From Flavobacteriales bacterium UBA1937 (GTDB lineage Bacteria > Bacteroidota > Bacteroidia > Flavobacteriales > Weeksellaceae): DNA of 23,047 nt. Of the stretch, positions 6,938 to 14,210 are shown one piece after another. Both the position numbers and the translations under genes were made by a program. The notes under the pieces are model-generated. The model made no database searches. It was not told where the DNA came from and was given only the letters and a program-made list of their open reading frames with translations. Location: positions 1 to 23,047 of the forward strand of contig DDFD01000014.1 in the NCBI GenBank assembly GCA_002337005.1. The letters run 5' to 3'. Position 1 is the stretch's first letter. Every line of letters begins with the position of its first letter.

Positions 6938-8338
6938 TTACTGATAAGATCCAATAGTAGGGCTTGTAGTTCTATTTATTTTTACAATATCTAGCGGAAC
7001 CAAAGCTGCAGTAGAAACTTTACCTTTTCCTTTGGCTGGTGAATCTGATTTTACCCTTAAATTGAGTTTTTGAGTAAAATAATTCTCAAATTTTGGGTCT
7101 TGATTCTGAATCGAATTCACTACCGATGGATTTACATCAAAATTAAATCCTGCATTTTGAGAAGAGTATTTCAATAAAGAATTTTCAATTAAATAAGTGA
7201 AAGTCTGTCCAGAAATTGGCTTCAATAGAATTGCGGTGCTTTTATCAGAGTAAACAATAGAATTCTTTAGATTAAAATTTAATGCTCCTAATTCTGTGGT
7301 TGTACCATTTACGTATTCATTCGTTGCATAAATTCCGTAACCAGGCAGTGCTCCGTTTAAATTCCAATAATTAGCAATTGTAGAATGCAAAATATTATAA
7401 TTACCACCTTTAAAAATGCCAATACAAGCTTGTCCGCAATTGTTCATTACTAAATTTTCTGCATTTACCGTAGTTTGAATTCCTAAAATCCCAAATTCTT
7501 GATTGGTATGTATAATTGTATTTTTGATCGTAGCAGAAGCTTGATTAAGGTAAAGTGCATTAGTTCCTCCGAAAATTTTAGCATAATTAAGTTGAGCTGT
7601 TGCACCTTGTTCTAATTGAATTCCTCCCCAGTTTTTGGGTAGAGTATCATATCTTGCATCATTTCTATCACCTCGAAAGATGACCTCTTTCCCTAAATTT
7701 CCATTGGCAATCAGTTGAGCATTTTTCCCAATTTTTAGGTTAGCATCTCTATGAAAATATACTTTTGTACCTTCTGAAAGTGTGAGAGATTTACCATCAG
7801 CTACTTTTAAATCGCCATAAATGATTTTGGCTTTATTGCTATTCCAAACGGTATTTTGATTGATAATCTGAGGATTAGTAGAAGTAGAAACATAAAATTC
7901 TGCATCTTGAACCACAGAAAGCAAAGTAAAATGTTGTTTGGCAGCTGGTGTTTCTATTTGCACTCTGTCTTCTGCTATCGCTTCTGTAGCGGTAGATTGC
8001 GGAGCTATTTCTACAAAAACATACAAACTGTCTTTCTTACGAAGCGGAACATTGGTAAATTCCGTCCCTGGTTTTCCATCTACATTAATTCTGTAGGGAG
8101 ATGCAGCACCTCCTTCCAAATAAATTCTAGGAATGTTGATGTCCTTATTTTCGGTATTGTAAATTTTTACGGCATAAGTTTCGCTTCTTACTTGGTTATA
8201 AACCGTGTCTAGAACCAGAGTATCTTGTGAAAATTTCAGTTTTTGAGAAGGAGAGTCAAAATTAATATCGTCTCTGTTACAAGAAACAGCAAAAAGAGCC
8301 AACCAAAAACTAAAGAAAAGAATGTATTTTGTTTTCAT
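6938..8338 (-). CDS. Right-handed parallel beta-helix lipoprotein
   Basis: 466 residues. A lipoprotein signal peptide ends in LFAVSC with Cys20 as the lipidated residue, followed by NRDD; the protein is therefore envelope-anchored. Residues 30-150 form a beta-rich N-terminal domain (TLVLDTVYNQVRSETYAVKIYN), and about 170-400 show a beta-helix pattern: repeated short strands with Asn, Gly and hydrophobic ladders (LIANGNLGKEVIFRG, GGIQLEQGATAQLNYAKIFGGTNALYL, IHTNQEFGILG). Such folds bind or cleave polysaccharide, but no catalytic signature is visible. It heads a four-gene minus-strand run. A weak -7-like TAACTTTA lies at 8365-8358. Confidence 0.85.
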   Translation of the reverse strand: MKTKYILFFSFWLALFAVSCNRDDINFDSPSQKLKFSQDTLVLDTVYNQVRSETYAVKIYNTENKDINIPRIYLEGGAASPYRINVDGKPGTEFTNVPLRKKDSLYVFVEIAPQSTATEAIAEDRVQIETPAAKQHFTLLSVVQDAEFYVSTSTNPQIINQNTVWNSNKAKIIYGDLKVADGKSLTLSEGTKVYFHRDANLKIGKNAQLIANGNLGKEVIFRGDRNDARYDTLPKNWGGIQLEQGATAQLNYAKIFGGTNALYLNQASATIKNTIIHTNQEFGILGIQTTVNAENLVMNNCGQACIGIFKGGNYNILHSTIANYWNLNGALPGYGIYATNEYVNGTTTELGALNFNLKNSIVYSDKSTAILLKPISGQTFTYLIENSLLKYSSQNAGFNFDVNPSVVNSIQNQDPKFENYFTQKLNLRVKSDSPAKGKGKVSTAALVPLDIVKINRTTSPTIGSYQ

Positions 8339-8437
8339 TGATGATTAAAAATAAGCGTAAAGTTAATGAAAAAACCTGAACTCTCTTAAAAAACGAAAAA
8401 ACTGAGAATTTCTTTCGTAAAAATGTTTAAAATGCTA

Positions 8438-8468
8438 TTTGTCAATTCAAAAAATATTCCTATTTTTG
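8438..8468 (+). promoter_or_regulatory. Strong Bacteroidota-type promoter for L31
   Basis: TTTG (8438-8441), 19 bp, then TATTTTTG (8461-8468): a full consensus match. It implies a leader of about 75 nt before the ATG at 8549. Confidence 0.8.
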
Positions 8469-8548
8469 CAGTCTAAAATTTAAGAATAATAAAAGCAGTG
8501 CCATTACACGCTAGTATTATCATTAACAATTAAAAAGAAAACAAAGAT

Positions 8549-8800
8549 ATGAAATCAGGAATCCACCCAGAAAATTATAGATTAGTTGTATTCAAGGATA
8601 TGAGTAATGACGAAGTATTCCTTTGCAAATCTACTGCTGAGACTAAAGACACCATCGAATTCGAAGGTACAGAATATCCATTAATCAAAATGGAAATCTC
8701 TTCTACTTCTCACCCTTTCTATACAGGTAAAACTAAATTAGTAGATACTGCTGGTAGAGTAGATAAGTTTATGAATAAATATAAAAAATTCGCTAAGTAA
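8549..8800 (+). CDS. rpmE2: 50S ribosomal protein L31, type B
   Basis: 83 residues. Large-subunit protein L31 in its long, zinc-free form: it starts MKSGIHPENYR, has the SHPFYTGK motif, then VDTAGRVDKFMNKYKKF, and lacks the CxxC pairs that bind zinc in the type-A protein. In bacteria with both types, type B replaces type A under zinc starvation; whether this genome has both cannot be seen here. It is driven by a consensus promoter and ended by a strong terminator, so it is transcribed alone. The leader is long enough to hold regulation, but no clear structure was seen. Confidence 0.96.
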   Translation: MKSGIHPENYRLVVFKDMSNDEVFLCKSTAETKDTIEFEGTEYPLIKMEISSTSHPFYTGKTKLVDTAGRVDKFMNKYKKFAK

Positions 8801-8829
8801 TTTAGTCGATTTTTTCATAATAAATTAGA

Positions 8830-8860
8830 AGTCCTTCAAAATTTTGAAGGACTTTTTTTG
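8830..8860 (+). terminator. Terminator of rpmE2
   Basis: The perfect palindrome AGTCCTTCAAAA / TTTTGAAGGACT (8830-8853) is followed by six further T. Confidence 0.9.
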
Positions 8861-8868
8861 TACTTTTG
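8861..8868 (+). promoter_or_regulatory. -7 box for the GlmU-family gene
   Basis: TACTTTTG matches TAnnTTTG right after the rpmE2 terminator. A TTTG at 8843-8846 is only 14 bp away, so the -33 element is doubtful. Confidence 0.45.
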
Positions 8869-8959
8869 TAAGACACATATAAGAAAAACAAAAAATCAAT
8901 AAAAACATTAATTAAAAATAATATGCTTTTTATTGAAAACTCTAAACACAAAAAACTCT

Positions 8960-10120
8960 ATGCAACTTATATTCTCTGATGCTCAATATTGGGGAGATTT
9001 TCTTCCGCTTACTTACACCAAACCTATTGCCGAATTAAGAACGGGGATTCTCACGTTTTCAGAACGCTGGCAAAAACTCCTAAACTCTAATGAAATTTCT
9101 TACATTACAGAAGAATATCTTCAAAAGAAATATACATCTTACGAAAAGAAAGAAAGCCTACTCATCACTCCTAATTTTTTACCATCTGATGAAGTTCTAG
9201 CTCAAATAAAAAATCTACAATTAGGCGAGGCTCTCATTTATGAAAACGAAGTTTTAGCTGCTAGATTAGATATGAATGATTTTTCTCTTTCGAAAATTGA
9301 GAAAATGACAGACATTACCGAAGAATTAGTTTTTTTCAAAAAACATACAGATTTATTTTCTAAAAACGACCAAGCAATAGATTTTGATTTTGAGCTTGTT
9401 ACGAAAGGGAGAACTTCTCAAGAATTGTCGAAAACCAATGGTTTTTTGGGCAAAAAAGAAGATTTATTTATAGAAGAAGGCGCAGAAATAGAATTCGCTA
9501 CGCTTAATTGCAAAACTGGAAAAATTTACATTGGCAAAAACGCAGAAATAATGGAAGGTTCTGTGATTAGAGGAAGTCTCGCACTTTGTGAAGGTTCTAA
9601 AATCAATATGGGTTCTAAAATTTATGGCGCCACTACAATTGGTCCGCATTCTAAAGTTGGTGGCGAAGTGAACAACATCATTATCACAGGTTTTACCAAC
9701 AAAGGACATGAAGGTTTTGTAGGAAATTCAGTCATCGGAGAATGGTGTAATCTGGGAGCAGATACCAATTCATCTAACCTAAAAAACAATTATGCTGAAG
9801 TAAAACTGTGGAGTTATAAAACCAAAAAATTTGAAAAAACTGGACTTCAATTCTGCGGAATGATTATGGGAGACCATTCTAAAACTGCTATTAATACACA
9901 ATTTAACACGGGAACTGTAGTTGGAGTTGGCGCTAATATTTTCAAAAGTGGATTTCCACCAAATGTGATAGAACATTTTTCTTGGGGAGGTTTCAAAGGA
10001 GATGAAAAATTCAGATTAGAAAAAGCGTATGAAGTTGCCGAAAAAGCAATGGCAAGAAGAAAAATGCCTTTAACTGATGAAGATAAAGAGATTATAAAAT
10101 GGGTTTATGAAAATTGTTGA
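8960..10120 (+). CDS. GlmU-family protein (putative sugar nucleotidyltransferase with hexapeptide repeats)
   Basis: 386 residues from the ATG at 8960 (MQLIFSDAQYWGDFLPLTYTKPIAELRTGILTF). An in-frame TTG at 8933 would add nine residues, but the family begins at the ATG. The N-terminal half resembles the divergent nucleotidyltransferase of Bacteroidota GlmU-like proteins, without the classical GxGTRL loop. From about residue 190 on there is a left-handed beta-helix of hexapeptide repeats (KIYIGKNAEIMEGSVIRGSLALCEGSKINMGSKIYG...), then KGHEGFVGNSVIGEWCNLGADT and a GVGANIF turn. It probably makes or modifies a nucleotide sugar for envelope polymers. The family usually carries this name, but the reaction has not been shown here. 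Confidence 0.88.
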   Translation: MQLIFSDAQYWGDFLPLTYTKPIAELRTGILTFSERWQKLLNSNEISYITEEYLQKKYTSYEKKESLLITPNFLPSDEVLAQIKNLQLGEALIYENEVLAARLDMNDFSLSKIEKMTDITEELVFFKKHTDLFSKNDQAIDFDFELVTKGRTSQELSKTNGFLGKKEDLFIEEGAEIEFATLNCKTGKIYIGKNAEIMEGSVIRGSLALCEGSKINMGSKIYGATTIGPHSKVGGEVNNIIITGFTNKGHEGFVGNSVIGEWCNLGADTNSSNLKNNYAEVKLWSYKTKKFEKTGLQFCGMIMGDHSKTAINTQFNTGTVVGVGANIFKSGFPPNVIEHFSWGGFKGDEKFRLEKAYEVAEKAMARRKMPLTDEDKEIIKWVYENC

Positions 10121-10124
10121 GGAT

Positions 10125-10335
10125 TTTTCACGCAAAGATTTGTACGTTGCTTTTGTCTTTCCAAAGGAATCTTAACAAAAAATTTATGACATTAAATTGT
10201 GATTCCTATGGATGATAAACAATATCAAAAACGCTTTCAAAATTTTTTGGAAGCGTTTTTTGCTAAATAAAACACCTTTGCAAGCCTTAAAAAAGAGGAA
10301 ACTTTATAAACATCTTTGCGCACTTTGCGTGAAAA
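10125..10335. repeat. Element bounded by a 13-bp perfect inverted repeat
   Basis: TTTTCACGCAAAG (10125-10137) and its exact reverse complement (10323-10335) enclose 185 bp, including the terminator at 10227. The right arm extends into a CTTTGCGCACTTTGCG motif. The CGCAAAG pattern is familiar from dispersed intergenic repeats in flavobacterial genomes (recollection, not searched). Confidence 0.55.
10227..10261 (+). terminator. Terminator of the GlmU-family gene
   Basis: An imperfect 16-bp stem (AAAAACGCTTTCAAAA with TTTTTTGGAAGCGTTTTT, one G-T pair) with a T run, 107 bases after the stop codon. Confidence 0.75.
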
Positions 10336-10353
10336 CATACAATAATCAAAAAA

Positions 10354-10372
10354 ATTACATTTCTGATGTAAT
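10354..10372. promoter_or_regulatory. Palindrome upstream of the ECF sigma gene
   Basis: ATTACAT (10354-10360) and ATGTAAT (10366-10372) are inverted around 5 bases, 41 bases before the sigma start codon. The same ATTACAT occurs before two downstream genes of the cluster. Confidence 0.4.
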
Positions 10373-10413
10373 ATTTTCCCGAACTTCGTTGTCTTACCTA
10401 TAGAAGCTAATCT

Positions 10414-10920
10414 ATGAATCAAGAAACATTTAAAAATACAGTATTTGTACTGAAAGATGAGATGTATCGTTTTGCAAAACGATTCTTGGTAAGTAGTGAC
10501 GAAGCACAAGATCTAGTACAAGACCTGATGATGAAGTTTTGGCAAAAAAAAGATGAATTAGTTGGTCTTAATATAAAATCTTACGCTTTGAAATGTGTGA
10601 AAAATGAGTGCCTCAACAAGTTGAAACACGAAACAGTGAAACAGAATTTTGCAGATTTCCAACTCCATCGGAGCGAACTCTACAAAATGGAAGTGAATAA
10701 CCTAAAGGAAAAAATCATCAACTTCATTAATGAACTTCCGGAAAAGCAAAAAATGGTAATTCACCTAAAAGATGTAGAAGAATATGAGGTCTCGGAAATT
10801 TCGGAAGTTTTAGAAATGGAAGAAAATGCAGTAAGAGTAAATCTGATGCGAGCAAGACAAAAAGTAAGAGAACAAATTACACAATTAATGAACTATGAAC
10901 AAAGACAAATTTCAAAATAA
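10414..10920 (+). CDS. ECF-type RNA polymerase sigma factor
   Basis: 168 residues, a normal size for sigma-70 group 4. Region 2 spans about residues 10-75 (MYRFAKRFLVSSDEAQDLVQDLMMKFWQKKDEL, the DxxQD helix that contacts the polymerase and -10 DNA). Region 4 spans about 108-158 (LPEKQKMVIHLKDVEEYEVSEISEVLEMEENAVRVNLMRARQKVRE, a helix-turn-helix for the -35 element). The next gene starts inside its last codons with a 26-base overlap and encodes a single-pass membrane protein, the arrangement of a sigma factor and its anti-sigma factor. A palindrome just upstream could be a control site. The signal sensed is unknown, but the downstream genes encode envelope proteins. Confidence 0.93.
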   Translation: MNQETFKNTVFVLKDEMYRFAKRFLVSSDEAQDLVQDLMMKFWQKKDELVGLNIKSYALKCVKNECLNKLKHETVKQNFADFQLHRSELYKMEVNNLKEKIINFINELPEKQKMVIHLKDVEEYEVSEISEVLEMEENAVRVNLMRARQKVREQITQLMNYEQRQISK

Positions 10921-11524
10921 GTACACAGAAATCTTCCAAGAAATAAAGGAAGAAAAAATGGACTGGAATTTCGAAGATTTCTTAGCACAAACGGAACAAA
11001 AAGCTGAAGGTGCTAAAATAGTTCCGTTGCAAAAAAAGTCTAGCAAACAATGGTTGTATATTGCAGCAAGTTTAGTTTTAATTACTGGTTTCGGGATAAT
11101 TCTTAAAAATAATTTCTCTGAAAACGCCACAGTGATGCCAACTGAAATCGCCAAAATAAACAATCAGGGAAAACCTGAAAATCAAAACATTGCCAACAAT
11201 CAAACGATGGCAAAAGCTGATGATAACAACTTCCCAATCACCAGAAATGTAAACGCCGAACCCATCAAAAGAAAAAAATCAAAATATAAAAAATCTGCGC
11301 AGTATTTAGCTCAAAATTCTACAAAAAACCATCACAATAGCGCTAAAAATGATGATAAAAACATAGAATACAACCCAAACTTCGTTATCATCAATGGTAA
11401 ACCGGTTGCTACAGAAGACGAAGCCATTAAATACACTAAAAATGCAATTGACATGCTAGGCGGAAACATTAATACCGCTCTAGAAAATGCACAACCTGTG
11501 AAACTCTTAACCGTTAATTTTTAA
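10895..11524 (+). CDS. Single-pass membrane protein, candidate anti-sigma factor
   Basis: 209 residues. Residues 1-50 are charged and would be cytoplasmic, one transmembrane helix lies at about 53-70 (LYIAASLVLITGFGIILK), and residues 75-209 are an Asn-, Lys- and Gln-rich, probably disordered periplasmic part. Short cytoplasmic head plus one membrane span plus overlap with an ECF sigma gene is the anti-sigma layout, but I do not see a zinc-binding HxxxCxxC motif, so the assignment is by context. The ATG at 10895 overlaps the sigma gene by 26 bases; an alternative ATG at 10957 would begin at MDWNFEDFL. The extreme C-terminus (FVIINGKPVATEDEAIKYTKNAIDML) looks folded. Confidence 0.7.
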   Translation: MNKDKFQNKYTEIFQEIKEEKMDWNFEDFLAQTEQKAEGAKIVPLQKKSSKQWLYIAASLVLITGFGIILKNNFSENATVMPTEIAKINNQGKPENQNIANNQTMAKADDNNFPITRNVNAEPIKRKKSKYKKSAQYLAQNSTKNHHNSAKNDDKNIEYNPNFVIINGKPVATEDEAIKYTKNAIDMLGGNINTALENAQPVKLLTVNF

Positions 11525-11538
11525 AATTACTATTATGA

Positions 11539-11557
11539 AATCGTTTACGATTACATA
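11539..11557. promoter_or_regulatory. Inverted repeat with ATTACATA before the DUF4252-GIN gene
   Basis: AATCGT (11539-11544), TT, ACGATT (11547-11552), then ACATA. The CGATTACATA core (11548-11557) recurs exactly before the gene at 12930. Confidence 0.45.
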
Positions 11558-11585
11558 AGACCTTAAACAAAATAAATAACTACTT

Positions 11586-12824
11586 ATGAAAAAGATTATA
11601 TTTATATTCATTTTAATGTTCAGCAGTCTCAATATTTTTGGGCAAAGTGATAAACTGAACCAGCTTTTTGACCAATATCAAGAAACGGAAGGCGTAACTT
11701 CTATCAAAATTGCAAAACCGATGTTTAGACTTCTCGGAAACATCAATATAGATGATGAAGATTTGAAGAAAATAAAACCACTTATTAATAAAGTAAATGC
11801 TCTGAAAATCTTAGTGGTAGAAAAACCAAATCCTAACGATAAAGATTCGGTGGTTGCCTATCAAAATTTTCAAAAAGTGCAAACTTCTATGCTTTCAGCT
11901 CTTAAAAATCTTCATTATGAAGAATTGATGACCGTAAATAGCAAAGACAATAAGATTAAGTTTTTAGCAGCCAATACCACTTCTGACATTCTAGATAATC
12001 TTTTATTGACCATCAATGGAGAAGACAGTAATGTACTGATGATGCTAGACGGAAAAATCTCTATGAATGATGTTTCTAATCTGGTAAATGATGTACAAGA
12101 AAAAACTCAGAAACCAGCTCCCGTTAATGACAATATTTCATCCATCAGAACCGTAGAAGCTTTTCACGGAGTAGATATTTCTGCTGGTGTAATTGTAGAT
12201 TTTACCCAAGGAAGTGATAGAAAAGTAGAAGTAATAGCAGATGCAGACAAAATGCAGTATGTAAAAACTAAAGTTGAAAACGGAATTTTAAAAGTTTCTA
12301 TCGATAGAAGTTCTAATAAAAATTTGAAATTCAAAAAACTTTTGGTAAACATCCAAAATCCAAAATTAGATGACCTTTATGTAAGTTCTGGCTCTATTTT
12401 TAAGACCAAAAACAAAATTTCAGACGAAAAACTAAATGCTCAAATTAATTCTGGAGCTATCATAACGGCAGATTTTGATTATAGTGAAATGACCATTCAA
12501 GCTAATTCTGGTTCGGTACTTACTTTAGATATTAATACCAAAACTTTAGACTTTTCTGGGAATTCTGGAATGATTATTAATGCAAAAGGAAATGCCGAAA
12601 ACGCTTCGTTCAAATTGGGAAGTGGTGCAAGTTGTAACGCTCAAAATTTAATTTCGAAAAATGTAAAGGTAGATATAAACTCTGGAGCCATTGCTAAAGT
12701 AAATGCTAATTATTCTCTAGACGTAAGCGCAAGTTCGGGAGCTATAGTTCAGTACAAAGGAAATCCTGAAGTTAATTCTAATGTGAAGAAAAGCAGCGGT
12801 GCAATCATCAAAAAAATCGATTAA
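11586..12824 (+). CDS. Secreted DUF4252 plus GIN-domain (DUF2807) fusion
   Basis: 412 residues. The signal peptide is at 1-19 (IFG before QSD). Residues about 25-170 match the small DUF4252 domain: KPMFRLLG, KINKVNALKILVVEK, LMTVNSKDNKIKFLA, LLLTINGED, MLDGKISMNDVSNLVND. Residues about 185-410 match the GIN-type DUF2807 adhesin-like domain. There S-G dipeptides recur at Gly269, 290, 309, 328, 347, 367, 385 and 405, every 18-21 residues, which is the rung spacing of a beta-solenoid. The protein probably sits in the periplasm or on the cell surface. Its neighbour at 12930 is a stand-alone DUF4252 protein, and the ECF pair lies upstream. No catalytic residues are recognisable. Confidence 0.88.
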   Translation: MKKIIFIFILMFSSLNIFGQSDKLNQLFDQYQETEGVTSIKIAKPMFRLLGNINIDDEDLKKIKPLINKVNALKILVVEKPNPNDKDSVVAYQNFQKVQTSMLSALKNLHYEELMTVNSKDNKIKFLAANTTSDILDNLLLTINGEDSNVLMMLDGKISMNDVSNLVNDVQEKTQKPAPVNDNISSIRTVEAFHGVDISAGVIVDFTQGSDRKVEVIADADKMQYVKTKVENGILKVSIDRSSNKNLKFKKLLVNIQNPKLDDLYVSSGSIFKTKNKISDEKLNAQINSGAIITADFDYSEMTIQANSGSVLTLDINTKTLDFSGNSGMIINAKGNAENASFKLGSGASCNAQNLISKNVKVDINSGAIAKVNANYSLDVSASSGAIVQYKGNPEVNSNVKKSSGAIIKKID

Positions 12825-12847
12825 TTTTTAAAAATTAAAAACTATAA

Positions 12848-12901
12848 AATCGCTAGAATTAGCAAATACAAGCACCAATAGATTTATAGCGATTACATAT
12901 A
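12848..12901. promoter_or_regulatory. Inverted repeat with ATTACATA before the DUF4252 lipoprotein gene
   Basis: AATCGCTA (12848-12855) and TAGCGATT (12887-12894) form an 8-bp inverted repeat around 31 bases. The right arm continues into ACATA, giving the same CGATTACATA (12890-12899) as before 11586. Confidence 0.45.
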
Positions 12902-12929
12902 ATTATAATAAAACAATAAAAATCTACCT

Positions 12930-13439
12930 ATGAAATTAAAATATTTACTTTTATTGCCTATTTTATTCTTTTTACAGTCTTGTTTCGTGAGCGAAAAATC
13001 TCTTTACAACGAAGAAACAAATGGGAACACGACGGTAACCAAAATAAATGTACCTATGTTTTTGGTAAAACCCTACATAAAAAAAGCATTGAGAGAAGAC
13101 GGAGAATCCGAAGAAGTGATTAACTTGATTAAAAAAATAAGAAAAGTAAAAGTCTATACCGTAGAAAATGCGACTGAAAAAATGGCGACTCAATTTTCTA
13201 GACAATCATTCGGGAGCAATTTACAAGAATTGGTAAGTGTGAATAGCAAAGACTCTAAAATGAAAATTATGTCTGCTATTACCAATTCTGAAACAGAAAT
13301 TAAAGACTTACTCATTACCGTAAAAGATGAAAAAGACTTAGTCTATGTAAAAGTTTTAGGAAAATTTTCGATGGAAGACATTGCCAAAATTGCTGAACTT
13401 TCCGAGAAAAACAAAGAAACTATCGCCAATAATAATTAG
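12930..13439 (+). CDS. DUF4252 lipoprotein
   Basis: 169 residues. A lipoprotein signal ends LFFLQSC, with Cys18 the lipidated residue and Phe-Val-Ser after it. The rest is one DUF4252 domain: INVPMFLVKPYIKKALRE, IKKIRKVKVYTVEN, ELVSVNSKDSKMKIMSAITN, DLLITVKDEKDLVYVKVLGKFSMEDIAKIAELSEKN. It aligns block by block with the N-terminal half of the preceding gene (VNSKD-K-K--A and KFSMEDIAK versus KISMNDVSN), so the two are paralogues, one fused to a solenoid and one lipid-anchored. The gene is followed by a terminator. The function is unknown; the context suggests an ECF-controlled envelope response. Confidence 0.88.
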   Translation: MKLKYLLLLPILFFLQSCFVSEKSLYNEETNGNTTVTKINVPMFLVKPYIKKALREDGESEEVINLIKKIRKVKVYTVENATEKMATQFSRQSFGSNLQELVSVNSKDSKMKIMSAITNSETEIKDLLITVKDEKDLVYVKVLGKFSMEDIAKIAELSEKNKETIANNN

Positions 13440-13445
13440 AAAACA

Positions 13446-13471
13446 AAAAACTGCCCGAAAGAGCAGTTTTT
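13446..13471. terminator. Terminator between convergent genes
   Basis: AAAAACTGC / GCAGTTTTT forms a 9-bp stem (13446-13454 with 13463-13471) with an 8-nt loop. T runs on both strands suit the DUF4252 gene and the convergent phosphatase gene. Confidence 0.75.
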
Positions 13472-13474
13472 GTT

Positions 13475-14047
13475 TTAGTACAGTAGATGAAACACTTTTA
13501 TTCTTTTCCTTTTTTTAAAAACATTTACGATATACATATCATTAAACTTCGCATCTGGAATATCTTTGTAAAAATTCACTTTACAGATTTCATTTAGTAA
13601 CAAAGGATTGGTATTAGAATGCCCTGAAATAATACTCTTAGATTGATTAAAAACCAATTCATTTTTTACAAAATCAGAAATTTTAGACGGATTGTAGATT
13701 TTAACTTCTAATTTTTTATCCGAAACCAAATGCTCTATCGTTTCTTTAGTTCTAAAATAATCTGTACTATATGCGTTATCAATTTTAGAGTTTTTCAATA
13801 ATTCTGCTAAGTCTATAGCACGATTTTTTCCAGCTTCAGAAAGGTGCGGATTCTTACCATTATTTTCTTTTTCGCCGTGTCTTACGATGATAAAAACGGT
13901 TGCTTGCTTTTTTATAAATTTATTGACCTTACTATTTGATGCATTTCCTACAAAAACAGTATCTACTTTCACTTCTTGAGAATAACAAAAATGAAATCCA
14001 AAAATCAAAAACAGACAAAATATACCCTGACTAAACAACTTTTTCAT
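13475..14047 (-). CDS. Exported histidine phosphatase family protein
   Basis: 190 residues. A signal peptide is visible at 1-23 (FHFCYS before QEV). The catalytic RHG motif is at residues 56-58 (IIVRHGEKE), where the His becomes phosphorylated. A conserved second His lies in SGHSN at residue 143, and the helix LSEAGKNRAIDLAELL fits the phosphoglycerate mutase-like fold. The protein is short, as in the SixA-like branch, but its export argues for a periplasmic phosphatase rather than a phosphohistidine signalling enzyme. The substrate is unknown. It lies divergent to recA, with a repeated TGTCGT site between. Confidence 0.88.
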   Translation of the reverse strand: MKKLFSQGIFCLFLIFGFHFCYSQEVKVDTVFVGNASNSKVNKFIKKQATVFIIVRHGEKENNGKNPHLSEAGKNRAIDLAELLKNSKIDNAYSTDYFRTKETIEHLVSDKKLEVKIYNPSKISDFVKNELVFNQSKSIISGHSNTNPLLLNEICKVNFYKDIPDAKFNDMYIVNVFKKRKRIKVFHLLY

Positions 14048-14063
14048 ATCATTAATTTGAATA

Positions 14064-14071
14064 CAAATCTA
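14064..14071 (-). promoter_or_regulatory. -7 box for the histidine phosphatase gene
   Basis: On the minus strand TAGATTTG (14071-14064) matches TAnnTTTG, 17 bases before the ATG. No good TTTG is seen upstream; the expected place overlaps the TGTCGT repeat site. Confidence 0.45.
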
Positions 14072-14094
14072 AAATAAAAATTTAACAATTTAAC

Positions 14095-14138
14095 ACGACA
14101 CGTTTTGTCGTTATAACACTGTAACTTTGTCGTTATAA
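14095..14138. promoter_or_regulatory. Repeated TGTCGT site between the phosphatase gene and recA
   Basis: ACGACA (14095-14100) and TGTCGT (14106-14111) are inverted around 5 bases. A 13-bp direct repeat TTTGTCGTTATAA occurs at 14104-14116 and 14126-14138, spaced 22 bp, about two helical turns. This arrangement looks like a multi-site operator rather than coding or terminator DNA. Confidence 0.5.
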
Positions 14139-14185
14139 AAAAAGAATGTGGAAAAGTTCTTTTAAATAAAACCAAAATTAATTAG

Positions 14186-14193
14186 TATTTTTG
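14186..14193 (+). promoter_or_regulatory. -7 box for recA
   Basis: TATTTTTG matches TAnnTTTG, with the ATG at 14211. No exact TTTG lies at the expected upstream spacing. Confidence 0.5.
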
Positions 14194-14210
14194 ATAAAAT
14201 TTAAGAAAAA

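Larger units (their letters stand above)
10121..10413. other. Intergenic region between the GlmU-family and sigma-factor genes
   Basis: It holds a 13-bp inverted repeat pair, a terminator and a short palindrome just before the sigma gene, each listed separately. I found no convincing gene; the reading frames here are short and unlike proteins. Confidence 0.6.

Noticed and set aside
8933..8959. TTG start extending the GlmU-family protein by nine residues
   Set aside because: The added residues (MKTLNTKNS) do not fit the family, which begins at the ATG at 8960.
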